Notes: generated by a model not told the origin, from the letters alone. Shown: positions 46,753 to 56,644, counted from the first letter of the stretch. The stretch: 64,000 nucleotides of DNA from Planctomycetota bacterium (GCA_022600195.1 JAHZKX010000058.1:100615-164614), one strand, 5' to 3'. Numbers and translations are program-made.

Positions 46753-47177
46753 CTTAACTACCATTAAGCAATACCGGCACATCCTATGTTCAGAAGACCA
46801 GTCCTCAAAGGTAGGATTATAACAATTATCAGGTTCGTGCCCGCTTTAATGCATTGAGAGCTGGAAAGATATGGCTATCCGCTTTGTTCGATTGACCGGT
46901 TCTCTCTGTAAGAAACGATGATAATTGATACGGGAACGACTTTTTAAGAATATGTCCATTCGAATACCTTGCACTGTATTTCTGCAAAGACTTGAAACGA
47001 ATTAATTGAATTCTGTTGTTTTGGGCAAGGTGATAAGAATAGTATATTAAGACTGTTTCTATCAATTTCATTGAGAGATATTCTATCTATCGAGCAGGCA
47101 GGACTTTCGGGGTCCGGTCTTTCAACAGATAGTCCTAACTGAATAGCCGACAACCAAGACGACACGGAGTCGACTGA
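46753..47177. other. Gene-free stretch
   Basis: 425 bases between lysA and the HEAT-repeat gene, both on the plus strand. Short minus-strand frames here have no ribosome-binding site and no recognisable motif. I see nothing else. Confidence 0.45.
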
Positions 47178-49421
47178 ATGTCTTTAAACAATCGGATCCT
47201 GGCATTTTTTGCGCTGGTATTTCTCTGCGCCATAAGCACGCCAACACGCGCCTGGGCACAAGAAAAAATACCGCCTAAAATTCAGGAATCCAATTCTCTG
47301 TTAAATCTTTCTGCTGACGACTTGCTGTTATCCAAACCCGAGACTCCCGAACAACTGTTGCAGGCCGTGATCCAACTGACAGACCTGGGTCAGGCTGCTT
47401 CCGCCAAGCCATATCTTGAGCAACTGATTAAAGCAAATATCGACAATGAAACAGTTTTAAAACTCCGCGATAAACATGGTCCAGCTGCGTTTCTTGGATT
47501 GGCTAATAACAAAACTCTGCAACCGGAATCCATTACGCTGCTTAAAAAAATGGAAACCACCTTTCGTGCTTATGCCACAGACCCTGCCCGCATTGATGGT
47601 TTAATCAATGATCTGGCAGGTTCTTCCACAAAGCGCAATATTGCCATCATTGAACTGAAATCGGCAGGTGAAATTGTTGCACATCCCATTCTCAGGAAAT
47701 TGAGTCAAAACGATGACCCCGGTATGAATGACGAGCTGGCATTTGCACTGACTCAATTAGGGCCACCTGTCGTTCAACCTTTAATTGCCGCGCTCCGTTC
47801 CCCGACGGAAAAGATCCGAAAAATTGCGGCAGACGTTTTGGGCGATATTGGAGATCCGTCAGCCGCACTTTATCTCTGGAATCCGGCGTTCTCGCAAAAC
47901 CAACCACAAAGTGTTCAACGAGCAGCCCGCATGGCGCTGGAAAAAATTCATAAGAAAAACCCACGTAAACTCAAAGAACTCAACCCCCACAGTGCGCAAT
48001 TGCAATTGATAAACGCAGCTCTGCACCTTTACCAGACACATGAAGACAAATCAGAGAAACAGAAGATCTGGACCTGGGATTTAAAAGAACAGACGATTGT
48101 TCAAAAAGAACTACCAACTCAGGAAATCAATTTGATAAGAGGCCTGAGACTCGCAAAAGAAGCACTTGAAATGTCACCCGATCGTCAGGATGTCCAGACA
48201 CTCTATCTGGCTATGGCTCTCGCGATGGAGGCCTATTATGCAGGCTGGAACAATCCACTCCCGGAAGGACAGGGGACGGCATTTAATCTGGCGCTGCTGT
48301 CAGGACCAAAGGCAGTCAGTCGGGTTTTGGCTTTGGCTATGAAGCAGGGTCACACTCCCAGTGCCATTGCTGCCTTAAAAGCTTTGGGACAAATTGGCTC
48401 GCGGACTTTACTCTACGAGCAACTGGATAAACACTCTTCCGTGATCGCCGCTTTGAATTATCCTGATCGCCGCGTTCAATTTTCTGCAGCAACAACTATC
48501 ATGCAGCTTGATCCTGTGAAACCGTTCCCCGGTGCAACACGAGTGATATCAATTCTTTCCCGTTCATTAATGGGTGAAGGGTCTCAGGCAGCAATCGTGG
48601 TTGATTCCAGTGTCCAACGTGCACAATCGATGGCGGGCGTGTTTAACGAACTGGGATACCTGACGCAACCTGTCCAGACTGGTAAAGCAGGGTTCAAAGC
48701 AGCGACGGAACGAATGGATGTCGAATTTATTGCTTTGCAATTCAACATTATGCGATGGGGACTTTCCCAAACCATCGCCAATCTACGAGCCGACTCACGG
48801 ACAGCAAATATCCCGATTCTGATTTACGGTCCGCTCCGACTGCAAAATAAAATAGAATACTCTACCCGACATTACCCCCTGGTTCACTATATTGTTGAGA
48901 CTGAAAACACGGAAGACGTCGAAAAACAAGTTACACCTTTCCTCCAGAGCTTAAAAACTCCTCAGCTAACAGGTGATCTGAGAACAGAATATCGCACGGC
49001 AGCACTGTATTGGCTTGCCCATATTGCTTCCAGCCAAAGAAGTAAAATTTACGACCTGACCCCTGTTGAAAAACCATTGCTGCAACTCGTTCCCGATCGA
49101 AGTTTGGCTTCCAATGCATTGATCACTCTAGGTGGCATTCCTACTCGCTCTGCTCAGTCAGATCTGGTAAAAGTCGTCACTAACAAAATGTTTGATTCCG
49201 ATGTCAAAGAAATTGCCGCGCTACAATTGGCATTTCACATTCAGAAATTTGGATTGCTCGTTGATTCCGAGCAAATCACTGCAATTCGCCAGGCATACCA
49301 GTCCGCTAAAGATCCCAAATTAAATACCGCTTTAGCATCCGTCATGGGAACACTAATGCCTGATAATAAAGTAGTAGGTGAGCGACTTCAGAAATTCCAA
49401 CCTGCCACGTCTCTCCCTTGA
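47178..49421 (+). CDS. Exported HEAT-repeat protein with embedded receiver-like domain
   Basis: 747 residues. The signal peptide ends at PTRAWAQ (about residue 29). HEAT-type repeats lie at about 120-265 (AIIELKSAGEIVAHPILRKL, PVVQPLIAALRSPTEKIRKIAADVLGDIGDPSAA) and again at 390-440 and 620-740. Residues about 468-590 read like a response-regulator receiver: AAIVVDSSVQRAQSMAGVFNELGY, then VEFIALQFNIMRWGLSQTIANLR, then IPILIYGP. The acceptor Asp is missing. A receiver-like fold in an exported protein is odd; it may be a binding module only. No close partner genes. Confidence 0.8.
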   Translation: MSLNNRILAFFALVFLCAISTPTRAWAQEKIPPKIQESNSLLNLSADDLLLSKPETPEQLLQAVIQLTDLGQAASAKPYLEQLIKANIDNETVLKLRDKHGPAAFLGLANNKTLQPESITLLKKMETTFRAYATDPARIDGLINDLAGSSTKRNIAIIELKSAGEIVAHPILRKLSQNDDPGMNDELAFALTQLGPPVVQPLIAALRSPTEKIRKIAADVLGDIGDPSAALYLWNPAFSQNQPQSVQRAARMALEKIHKKNPRKLKELNPHSAQLQLINAALHLYQTHEDKSEKQKIWTWDLKEQTIVQKELPTQEINLIRGLRLAKEALEMSPDRQDVQTLYLAMALAMEAYYAGWNNPLPEGQGTAFNLALLSGPKAVSRVLALAMKQGHTPSAIAALKALGQIGSRTLLYEQLDKHSSVIAALNYPDRRVQFSAATTIMQLDPVKPFPGATRVISILSRSLMGEGSQAAIVVDSSVQRAQSMAGVFNELGYLTQPVQTGKAGFKAATERMDVEFIALQFNIMRWGLSQTIANLRADSRTANIPILIYGPLRLQNKIEYSTRHYPLVHYIVETENTEDVEKQVTPFLQSLKTPQLTGDLRTEYRTAALYWLAHIASSQRSKIYDLTPVEKPLLQLVPDRSLASNALITLGGIPTRSAQSDLVKVVTNKMFDSDVKEIAALQLAFHIQKFGLLVDSEQITAIRQAYQSAKDPKLNTALASVMGTLMPDNKVVGERLQKFQPATSLP

Positions 49422-49446
49422 TTTCTGCTTGGCTCCGTCGAAGTAT

Positions 49447-49485
49447 TAAAAAAACCCCGAAGATTGAGAACAAACCTTCGGAGTT
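49447..49485 (-). terminator. Terminator of the TlpA-like gene (possibly bidirectional)
   Basis: CCGAAG and CTTCGG arms, with extension to ACTCC/GGGGT, lie between two convergent genes. On the minus strand the stem is followed by seven T, marking the end of the 49514 gene. On the plus strand only a short T-run follows. Confidence 0.75.
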
Positions 49486-49513
49486 ATTTATGAATTAGCC
49501 AGAAATCATTCTA

Positions 49514-50881
49514 CTATTTCGCGTTTGCAGCCGTCTTCTTTCGCAGCAATGCCCGCAATGGCTCTTCCAGTTTTTTAGCATCAGATGTAACGAGTTCTGT
49601 CACACCTGAATGATCAACTAACATTAATGTTGGTACCGTGCGAACTCCATAGTAAACAGCGGCAGGATTATTCCAGCCCCGTTTATCTCGGGCAGAATAA
49701 AATATTTGTCTCCAGTCGAGTGATGTTTTTTCCTGAAATGCATCAATGGCGGGTTCGTCTTCATCCAGATTCACACCCACTATTTCAAAACCATACTTAC
49801 GGTATTTTTTCGATAGTGACTGAATCTCAGGCAGTTGTTCAATAAAAGGCTTGGCAGTTGTGGCCCAGAAAACGACCAACACCACGCTCCCTTTGTAATC
49901 ATCAATCGAAACGAATCCTCCCTCGATTGTTTCTCCCGCTAGCTGCAGAGGTTGACCTTTCAATCTCAAACGCCGTGTAAGTCCAGCAACCTGTTCGGTC
50001 TCGCTACTATTAGGGTATTTGACTTCCAGATCGAGACAGCAGGCAAGTGCCTGTTTATTCAACCCGTATAACTGACAGGTTTGTGCAGCTGCCTGCAACA
50101 GTTGTGGTGCGCGAATCGTTTCCTTAGGAAATCGTGATGCAAATAAGCGGGACTGTTTGACAAACTCTTCAATCCACCGCGGTTCCTGCATCGCATATTG
50201 TTGTGCACTCGTATTGGCAAATTTAGCCACTGTATATCCGGCATCGGCAGCAGCCTGTGAAAGGGGATCTCGTTTAAATAGCGATTCTGAATGATCATAT
50301 AAAGCATCGATACTTTCCTGATCTCCCTGTAGAGCCAATTGGAGATGCGCATCCAGCAGATGACGAACCCCTACGGTAAACAAAAGCTGTTTTTCTTTAT
50401 CAGCATGAGTTTGTTTTACCGCTTCCATTGCCAACTGAATGATTTTCTTATTTCGTTCAGCGCGAAATTTTTTCAGATCGTCTACATCCTCGGTCTTAGG
50501 AAGTGCCTGAACTCGCAATCGAGTGATCTCTCGCACTTTCCACTCTGCAGAATCAGCTTTCAGTTTCTCAATTTTGACTTCTTCATTAGCCAGGGAACTG
50601 GTCCCATTATCCAGATCATCCATGTCGAGTTGCTCGCGTTGCAAGCTGGCAGTCTTAATTACACCTAACTGGGTTTTTGCTGCTTGACTGGACTGAGAAA
50701 CCGGAGAGATTGATGCCGTCGGCAATGCACTCTGTTGAGAATCACCACCCGCCCCATCTAACTTTCCGTCGATCTGATTACCCGTCGATTGAGTTGCAGA
50801 AGAATCTCCGTCACCACAACCAAACTGAGCCAACAATACCAAACACGCTATAGCTGTAATGATATCATGTCGATGCCTCAT
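49514..50881 (-). CDS. Exported thioredoxin-fold (TlpA-like) protein without redox cysteines
   Basis: 455 residues from the ATG at 50881; a longer frame to 50965 is less likely. The leader (ITAIACLVLLAQFGCG) may be a lipoprotein signal, though QFGC is a poor lipobox. Residues 30-300 are mostly helical and charged, resembling a TPR-like arm. From about residue 310 the TlpA/AhpC-type domain starts (ETIEGGFVSIDDYKGSVVLVVFWATTAKPF). The usual WCxxC is WATTAKP, so both catalytic cysteines are lost; the cis-Pro motif (RTVPTLMLVD) remains. It is likely a binding or scaffold protein in the periplasm. Confidence 0.82.
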   Translation of the reverse strand: MRHRHDIITAIACLVLLAQFGCGDGDSSATQSTGNQIDGKLDGAGGDSQQSALPTASISPVSQSSQAAKTQLGVIKTASLQREQLDMDDLDNGTSSLANEEVKIEKLKADSAEWKVREITRLRVQALPKTEDVDDLKKFRAERNKKIIQLAMEAVKQTHADKEKQLLFTVGVRHLLDAHLQLALQGDQESIDALYDHSESLFKRDPLSQAAADAGYTVAKFANTSAQQYAMQEPRWIEEFVKQSRLFASRFPKETIRAPQLLQAAAQTCQLYGLNKQALACCLDLEVKYPNSSETEQVAGLTRRLRLKGQPLQLAGETIEGGFVSIDDYKGSVVLVVFWATTAKPFIEQLPEIQSLSKKYRKYGFEIVGVNLDEDEPAIDAFQEKTSLDWRQIFYSARDKRGWNNPAAVYYGVRTVPTLMLVDHSGVTELVTSDAKKLEEPLRALLRKKTAANAK

Positions 50882-51142
50882 GGCCTTTTGCTCTCCTTCC
50901 TTTGAGAGTCTGTTACTATCTGAAAAAACCGAGGATGCGAATATTCTAAGATGGAACTCTGCCATTCCCTCAGCAAAATACTATCCAAAGCACTTTAACT
51001 GACGAGTTTTATGCCAAAATCCAGTATTATGGCAATACGAAGCTGGAAAAAATTACAATCTGACCCGCGATTTCAGAAAGGTTTTTTGAAGCAGCATGGA
51101 TTGAGGTCAGAATTATCGTTTTTTCTGACTTCTCCTGAAGTC

Positions 51143-53041
51143 TCAAAGCTCACCATGATACCGTTTAAAGGCTTCAATGGCGAAATACTCCGGCAAGCCT
51201 AGTTGATTGTAAACCTTTGCTGTATTTCGAGTTCGATCTTCCGCTCGCACCCAGAATTCACGTTTGTCACTGCCAGGATAAAAGGCACTGTCCTTTTGTG
51301 ACTCGTGCTTGAAAATGGCTTCCCGTTTTTTGAGTACCACTTCAGGACTGAGAGGCACAGCCCGTTCGATTTCGTGTGGATCATACTCTTCCCAGGCACC
51401 GCGATACATCCAGAACTCAGGAGCGATGCCTTCGCTGGCGACAACATCGACGGCATTAATAATCGCCTCCGCACAAACCCGGTGTGTTCCATGCGGGTCA
51501 GAAAGGTCACCCGCCACATAAATTTGCTGAGGATTAATATCACGCAGCAGGTCGGCAACAATCTCGATATCCTCATCACCAATTGGTTTTTTTGAAACCT
51601 GACCGGTGCGATAAAAGGGCAGGTCTAGAAATCGGATACACTCTTTGGAAACACCCGCAACCTCCGCACCAGCTGTTGCCTCGGTCTTTCTGATCAAACC
51701 TTTCACACCCAACATCTCTGGAGTATCAAGATCTCCCGCATTCTTATTTTCAATACTTTCTTTGAGACTCGCTAAGTGTGTCAAAACGGCTTCGTCTTCA
51801 GCATGGAACAGCTTATGAAATTCCAATACAAAATCGATGTGACGCAGTGCATCATGATCGAAAACAGCAATGTTTCCACTGGTCATGTACGCGATATAAA
51901 CCTCGTGACCCTGATCCGCCAGGGTAATCAGCGTGCCGCCCATCGAAATCACATCATCATCCGGATGCGGGCTGAATACGATGACTTTCTGGGGATCCGC
52001 ACCCGCAGGTTTCGTACAGATTCCATCCAGTAATTCATCAAAGACACGCTGTCGAATTTGTGCTACCGAACCGTATTTATGAATCAGCTGGTGCAGGTGA
52101 TTGTGAAGAAAATCTTCTGTTTCCAACTTTAATAGAGGTTTTTCAACCTGCTCCGCCAGCCAGATTACTGCTTTTTTCGCAAGTTGAGTCGTCCATTCAA
52201 TATTCCCTACAATCCAGGGAGTTTTCACTGCCGTCAACTCTGCAGCCGCTGCACTATCAACGGCAAACAGAGAATTCGTATGAGTCTGTAAAAAACTCGC
52301 AGAAACTTCGTCGGTCACTTCCTGTTCTGCAGCACGCTTGACAACAGGGGCTTTATGTTCGCCCAATGCCATAATGATAATTTTTTTCGCCGCTAAAATA
52401 CTGCCGACACCCATCGTAATCGCATGGTGTGGAACATTGTCTTCGCCGAAAAAACCACTGGCTGCATCGCGGCGCGTCACAGGATCGAGGTTCACCAGTC
52501 GAGTCAAACTGTTCCGTGCACTTCCTGGTTCATTAAAGCCAATATGCCCCGAACGGCCAATTCCCAGCAATTGCAAGTCCAGACCACCAAACTGCTCAAT
52601 ACTGCGTTCATACTCCTCGCAGAATGTATCCACATCTTCAGCAGCAATATCGCCTCGTGGAATATGAATATTTTCTGGCTTGATATTCACGTGATCAAAA
52701 AAATTCTCCCACATGAATTTGTGATAGCTATGAATCGAAGTCGGATCCATTGGCCAGTATTCATCAAGATTGAACGTAACGACGTTGGAAAAATCGAGTC
52801 CCTCTTCGTTATGCAGACGAATCAATTCGCGATACACGCCCAGTGGTGTCGATCCTGTAGGTAATCCCAAAATGGTGGGCTTTTTTGCTTCATTTTTGGA
52901 ACGAACTAAATCAGCAACCACAGAGGCAACGTACTTTGCCAACTCGGAAGACGTTTCAAAAATCAACGTTGGTACCTTCGTATGTCTCACAAATTTGGAT
53001 TTCGGAGTAACATGAACGGTACGTGCGGTATCAATAGCCAT
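51143..53041 (-). CDS. nagB: Glucosamine-6-phosphate deaminase fused to PIG-L/LmbE deacetylase
   Basis: 632 residues. The N-terminal half (about 25-275) is NagB: LGLPTGSTPLGVYREL, FNLDEYWPMDPTSIHSYHKFM with the catalytic Asp, and LLGIGRSGHIGFNEPGSA, where the Asp preceding Gly-His in E. coli NagB is Ser. The C-terminal half (about 345-610) is a PIG-L-type zinc deacetylase with FSPHPDDDVISMGGTL and AGDLSDPHGTHRVCAEAI. This two-domain fusion is known in Planctomycetes and Bacteroidetes. It should work on amino sugar phosphates, possibly linking deacetylation to deamination. A separate PIG-L gene starts 222 bp away, divergently. Confidence 0.93.
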   Translation of the reverse strand: MAIDTARTVHVTPKSKFVRHTKVPTLIFETSSELAKYVASVVADLVRSKNEAKKPTILGLPTGSTPLGVYRELIRLHNEEGLDFSNVVTFNLDEYWPMDPTSIHSYHKFMWENFFDHVNIKPENIHIPRGDIAAEDVDTFCEEYERSIEQFGGLDLQLLGIGRSGHIGFNEPGSARNSLTRLVNLDPVTRRDAASGFFGEDNVPHHAITMGVGSILAAKKIIIMALGEHKAPVVKRAAEQEVTDEVSASFLQTHTNSLFAVDSAAAAELTAVKTPWIVGNIEWTTQLAKKAVIWLAEQVEKPLLKLETEDFLHNHLHQLIHKYGSVAQIRQRVFDELLDGICTKPAGADPQKVIVFSPHPDDDVISMGGTLITLADQGHEVYIAYMTSGNIAVFDHDALRHIDFVLEFHKLFHAEDEAVLTHLASLKESIENKNAGDLDTPEMLGVKGLIRKTEATAGAEVAGVSKECIRFLDLPFYRTGQVSKKPIGDEDIEIVADLLRDINPQQIYVAGDLSDPHGTHRVCAEAIINAVDVVASEGIAPEFWMYRGAWEEYDPHEIERAVPLSPEVVLKKREAIFKHESQKDSAFYPGSDKREFWVRAEDRTRNTAKVYNQLGLPEYFAIEAFKRYHGEL

Positions 53042-53263
53042 CAGACGTTTTTAACCTGTTAAGCAAGAATAAAGCGGACGGACTCAATCTCTGAATCGCG
53101 ATCATCTAGATTCGATTCCACTGAGTTAAACCAGCCAGTTAATGTAATCACACGAACAGTAGACCCGGTGTGCGTGATTTTTTTATGAATCTTTATTATA
53201 ACTGATGAGACGAAACTCAGGCCAGTATCTATTAGACCTAATTCGACAGAGAGAGAAATTTTC

Positions 53264-54028
53264 ATGGTTAATCAGCCAGAATCACTACGAATTCTTGCGA
53301 TTCACGCCCATCCGGATGATATCGAAATTCAATGTGCAGGCACATTGGCACGTTTAAAAAATCTGGGATGTCATATCACCGTTGCCACAATGACCGCCGG
53401 CGATTGCGGAAGTGCGGAAATGGGACCGGTGGAAATCGCCAATGTCCGCCGCGCCGAAGCACAAAAAGCAGCTGACCTGTTGGGTGCGGATTGTATGTGT
53501 CTCGAATTTCGAGACTTGTCCATTGTCGTCGATCAGGATTCCAGACAGCGCGTCACCGAAGCAATTCGCAAGGCCCGTCCGGACATCGTTCTCACCGCAC
53601 CTCCCGTCGATTACATGAGCGATCATGAAATGACCAGTAGACTCGTCAGAGATGCATGTTTCGGCGCTTCCGCTCCGAATTACACAACCCATCAGTTTCA
53701 ACCCGCGCCTCCTACCGAAAAAATTCCTCATCTGTATTATGTTGACCCCATCGAAGGCTGTGATTATTTCGGGAATCCGATCAAACCACAATTTATTCTC
53801 GATATCTCAGAAACATTCGAACTTAAAATGAAAATGCTGGCCTGCCATGAAAGTCAGCGTGCCTGGCTCAGAAAACAGCATGGTCTGGACGAATACATGG
53901 AAGGAGCCGAACGCTGGTCTGCTGCCCGCGGAAAAGAAATCGGCGTTGCTTACGGCGAAGCCTTCGTCCAACATTGCGGCCATCCTTATCCATCCAGTAA
54001 CCTGTTACGTGAACTCCTTGAAAAGTAA
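53264..54028 (+). CDS. PIG-L/LmbE-family N-acetylsugar deacetylase
   Basis: 254 residues. Zinc motifs are [17 protein letters not shown] (AHPDD) near the N-terminus and [18 protein letters not shown], with the later His near residue 120. [13 protein letters not shown] and [16 protein letters not shown] are typical of the bacillithiol BshB / LmbE group. It removes acetyl groups from N-acetylglucosamine-type substrates. The physiological target is unknown, although the neighbouring NagB-PIG-L fusion suggests amino sugar metabolism. A small membrane protein follows 40 bp downstream. Confidence 0.9.
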   Translation: MVNQPESLRILAIHAHPDDIEIQCAGTLARLKNLGCHITVATMTAGDCGSAEMGPVEIANVRRAEAQKAADLLGADCMCLEFRDLSIVVDQDSRQRVTEAIRKARPDIVLTAPPVDYMSDHEMTSRLVRDACFGASAPNYTTHQFQPAPPTEKIPHLYYVDPIEGCDYFGNPIKPQFILDISETFELKMKMLACHESQRAWLRKQHGLDEYMEGAERWSAARGKEIGVAYGEAFVQHCGHPYPSSNLLRELLEK

Positions 54029-54068
54029 TCTCGAGATTCTAACTTCAACTTAAAGCGAAAACATTACT

Positions 54069-54266
54069 ATGAATGATTCACAACCCGCATCAGATGCCGC
54101 TTCCACACCACAGGCAGATCAATTGTTGCCTTACACAGATGTGGAAATCGAAACCATGACCACGGAAGATGCCAAAGCAGGGAAGTTTCTCACAACGATG
54201 CTCGTCTGTACGTTTTGCTATACCATCGTGGTGGGAGGCTACGTCATCTACTGGAGTTTGAATTAA
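54069..54266 (+). CDS. Small single-pass membrane protein, function unknown
   Basis: 65 residues. The N-terminal 40 residues are polar and acidic (LPYTDVEIETMTTEDAKAGK), followed by one membrane helix (LTTMLVCTFCYTIVVGGYVIYW) and a short tail. It lies 40 bp after the PIG-L gene in the same direction, so it is probably co-transcribed and may anchor or regulate. No recognised family. Confidence 0.65.
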   Translation: MNDSQPASDAASTPQADQLLPYTDVEIETMTTEDAKAGKFLTTMLVCTFCYTIVVGGYVIYWSLN

Positions 54267-54299
54267 TCTCCGTCTTGCTGTATTCACTCAGAATTTCGT

Positions 54300-55700
54300 T
54301 CAAGACGCCTTCACTGAATCCGCTTCTTCAAAAATTGTTCCGTTGGGATTCAGAAAAATCCAACAGAGTGCGGCTGCAACATAAATACCCGCAATTAAAA
54401 CCAACACAGGAGCATAAATTTTCGCATGAAATAAGGCGCCCACGATCACAGGCAATAAGGCAGCGCCCAGATTTCCCGCCATATTCATCATTCCGAAAAT
54501 CGGCGCGACGTGTTGGCCCCCTTTGTCAATCGTGACAGTATAACCACACGATCCACCGAGTCCTGCAAAAAAAGTACTCACTGAAATCAATGCCATCGCC
54601 AAATTCATTTCCTGAACGAAATAGGCACACAAAGTACAAACGGCACACCCCAACATTGCAGTAACAGCCACTCCCTGACGACTCCAGCGACGACTTTGAG
54701 TTCGTTGTAAGACCCAATCCACTGTGGCGCCACCCAAAGCAGTTCCCACTACAAATGACAGCAAAGGCAAACTCGCTAATATGCCCGAGGAAGACAATTT
54801 GATGCCGCGTGTTTCCTGAAGATAGCGCGGAAACCAGGTTACATAAAATATATAACCGGCGGCCCTGAAAAATTGCTGTCCGCAAATCATCCACATCGAA
54901 AAACTCGTCAGAATTTTCCCCCAGGGTGTCGGTTCGCCTGGCTCAACCGGGGAGGAATCTTCTTCCTTCGTTTGTTCTGAAAGGGATTTCGATTGCCCAT
55001 GAATCAATTGCAACTCGCCGCGGTTCACACCGGAGTGTTTTTCAGGTCGATCCCGAAACCAGTAATAAAACCATACTGCCCACAAAACTCCGGGGACAGC
55101 AAAAATCCACATACACGCTCGCCAGCTAACAGCGGGAATCGTCCAACCAAAAAATTCAAAGCCAACCAGCAGCACACCGATCACAAAACTCCCCACGGCA
55201 CTGCCAATCGACATAAAACTTCCCAAAAGCCCACTTGCAAAACCACGCCGTGATTCCGGTATCCATTTCGAAAGCGTATTCGCAGAGCAGGGAAAGATAC
55301 CCGCCTGTGATACTCCAAAAATGAGCCGTGCCATGATCAGAGTCCAAAATCCTGCCACCACACCGGTAAACGCTGTTGCAATCGACCACAAAATGGCAAA
55401 TACAGTCAGCGCACGTCGCGTTCCCCAGATATGACCAATCCAACCGCTGGGAACTTGAGACAAAGCATAACTCCAGAAAAAAGCGCTCATCACCCAGCCC
55501 ATCTGGAGAGAATTGATTCCCAGTTCATCCTGGATCAGTTTTGCAGGAACCGAAATCGCATTTCGGCTGATATAAGCAATCGCGGCAATCAAGCACAACA
55601 GTACCATCACCTGGTAGCGGGCATGAGTCGGTCGTTCATCCACTGCATTCCCATTGAATGTGCCTGACTCAGCCTGCGTTTGATGTTCCGGTTCGGTCAC
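54300..55700 (-). CDS. MFS transporter, anion/sugar-acid symporter type
   Basis: 466 residues with about twelve membrane segments. YISRNAISVPAKLIQDELGINSLQMGWVMSAFFWSYALSQVPSGWIGHIWGTRRALTVFAI is the start typical of the ACS (anion:cation symporter) branch, which includes ExuT and glucarate/galactonate carriers. The central cytoplasmic loop (about 215-250) is charged. It is encoded at the end of a minus-strand set whose other members process sugar acids, so a hexonate or hexuronate is the likely cargo. It converges on the small membrane protein with 33 bp between. Confidence 0.9.
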   Translation of the reverse strand: MTEPEHQTQAESGTFNGNAVDERPTHARYQVMVLLCLIAAIAYISRNAISVPAKLIQDELGINSLQMGWVMSAFFWSYALSQVPSGWIGHIWGTRRALTVFAILWSIATAFTGVVAGFWTLIMARLIFGVSQAGIFPCSANTLSKWIPESRRGFASGLLGSFMSIGSAVGSFVIGVLLVGFEFFGWTIPAVSWRACMWIFAVPGVLWAVWFYYWFRDRPEKHSGVNRGELQLIHGQSKSLSEQTKEEDSSPVEPGEPTPWGKILTSFSMWMICGQQFFRAAGYIFYVTWFPRYLQETRGIKLSSSGILASLPLLSFVVGTALGGATVDWVLQRTQSRRWSRQGVAVTAMLGCAVCTLCAYFVQEMNLAMALISVSTFFAGLGGSCGYTVTIDKGGQHVAPIFGMMNMAGNLGAALLPVIVGALFHAKIYAPVLVLIAGIYVAAALCWIFLNPNGTIFEEADSVKAS

Positions 55701-55738
55701 GAACTATTCTCCTCGGAGAGATGACTCCATTCAGCGTG

Positions 55739-56644
55739 TTATAAAGACTGCATTAATAACTCGAATAACCGATCCACTTCCGCCTTCGTTTCGTCATCCA
55801 GATCCCAGGAATGAGGAGTGCAGCGCTGCTCCGATGTAAAGATGCCGCGTTTGACTAACAGATATTTCTCAATCGCCAGAAATCCATCCAATCCCGCCTG
55901 CAACTGCAAATTTACAATCGCACAGATCGGAAAATAAATCCTGTAAGTGGCGGCTTCATCGCCAGCCTGCAGGGCGCGCCACAATCCCATAATCCCATCC
56001 AGCAAATCGACTCCCGGCATCGTCCCGCTAATTCCCCGACGAAACGCGTCTACCAGCAAAACCCCACCGGAACCATCAAAAATGCGGGCGCGCCCTTCAG
56101 TCGCATCACGTAACACAGACAGGTTTGGGCCAATTGGGGCTGCCTCCGGTTTGAACAGAATTTTTTCGGGACCAAACTGATCCAGCAATTTGCGATAAAA
56201 ATCAACTGAAATTTCTCGCCCAACGTAAGACGAAGCATCCTGAACAATCAAAGGCAGATGACATTGTTCTGCGAGCGAAGAGAAATAATCCCATAACGCC
56301 GATTCAGGAAGCGCCGTCATTACAGGAGGAATCGCCATAATGGCATCGCAGCCTAACTCCTCTGAATGATGTGCAAATGCCAGCGCCTGACGTGTACTCT
56401 CCGCACCCACACTGGAAATCACCACTCCGCGTCCATCCGACATCTCAGACATCAGACGAGTCAGTTCCAGTCGTTCCTCAAATGTTAAACGTAATACCTC
56501 GGATACCATCGCACCGCACACACCATCTACGCCCAGTTCATAACACCAGTCGATTTCCCGTTGCAGCGATTCACGATCAATTGTCTCGTCTGCCTGCAAA
56601 GGAGTATGCAAAACAGGCAACACACCCTGTATCAATTTCGACAT
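55739..56644 (-). CDS. DapA-family (dihydrodipicolinate synthase-like) aldolase or dehydratase
   Basis: 301 residues, standard for the family. The start GVLPVLHTPLQADETIDRESLQREIDW and GAMVSEVLRLTFEERLELTRL are class I aldolase DapA-type features. The Schiff-base lysine is in ILFKPEAAPIGPN (about residue 165). The usual Tyr of YNxP is absent; this region reads LIVQDASSYVGREI. The enzyme is probably not a true dihydrodipicolinate synthase; relatives act on keto-deoxy sugar acids. The context (dehydratase, MFS) supports that role. It lies 38 bp upstream of the MFS gene. Confidence 0.85.
   Translation of the reverse strand: MSKLIQGVLPVLHTPLQADETIDRESLQREIDWCYELGVDGVCGAMVSEVLRLTFEERLELTRLMSEMSDGRGVVISSVGAESTRQALAFAHHSEELGCDAIMAIPPVMTALPESALWDYFSSLAEQCHLPLIVQDASSYVGREISVDFYRKLLDQFGPEKILFKPEAAPIGPNLSVLRDATEGRARIFDGSGGVLLVDAFRRGISGTMPGVDLLDGIMGLWRALQAGDEAATYRIYFPICAIVNLQLQAGLDGFLAIEKYLLVKRGIFTSEQRCTPHSWDLDDETKAEVDRLFELLMQSL

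Noticed and set aside
46829..47165. Two overlapping minus-strand frames (80 and 73 codons) upstream of the HEAT-repeat gene
   Set aside because: Mutually overlapping, no start signals and no recognisable domain.
55739..56644. dapA as part of lysine synthesis with asd and lysA
   Set aside because: It is 9 kb away, on the other strand, embedded in a sugar-acid-type set, and lacks the YNxP Tyr region of DapA.
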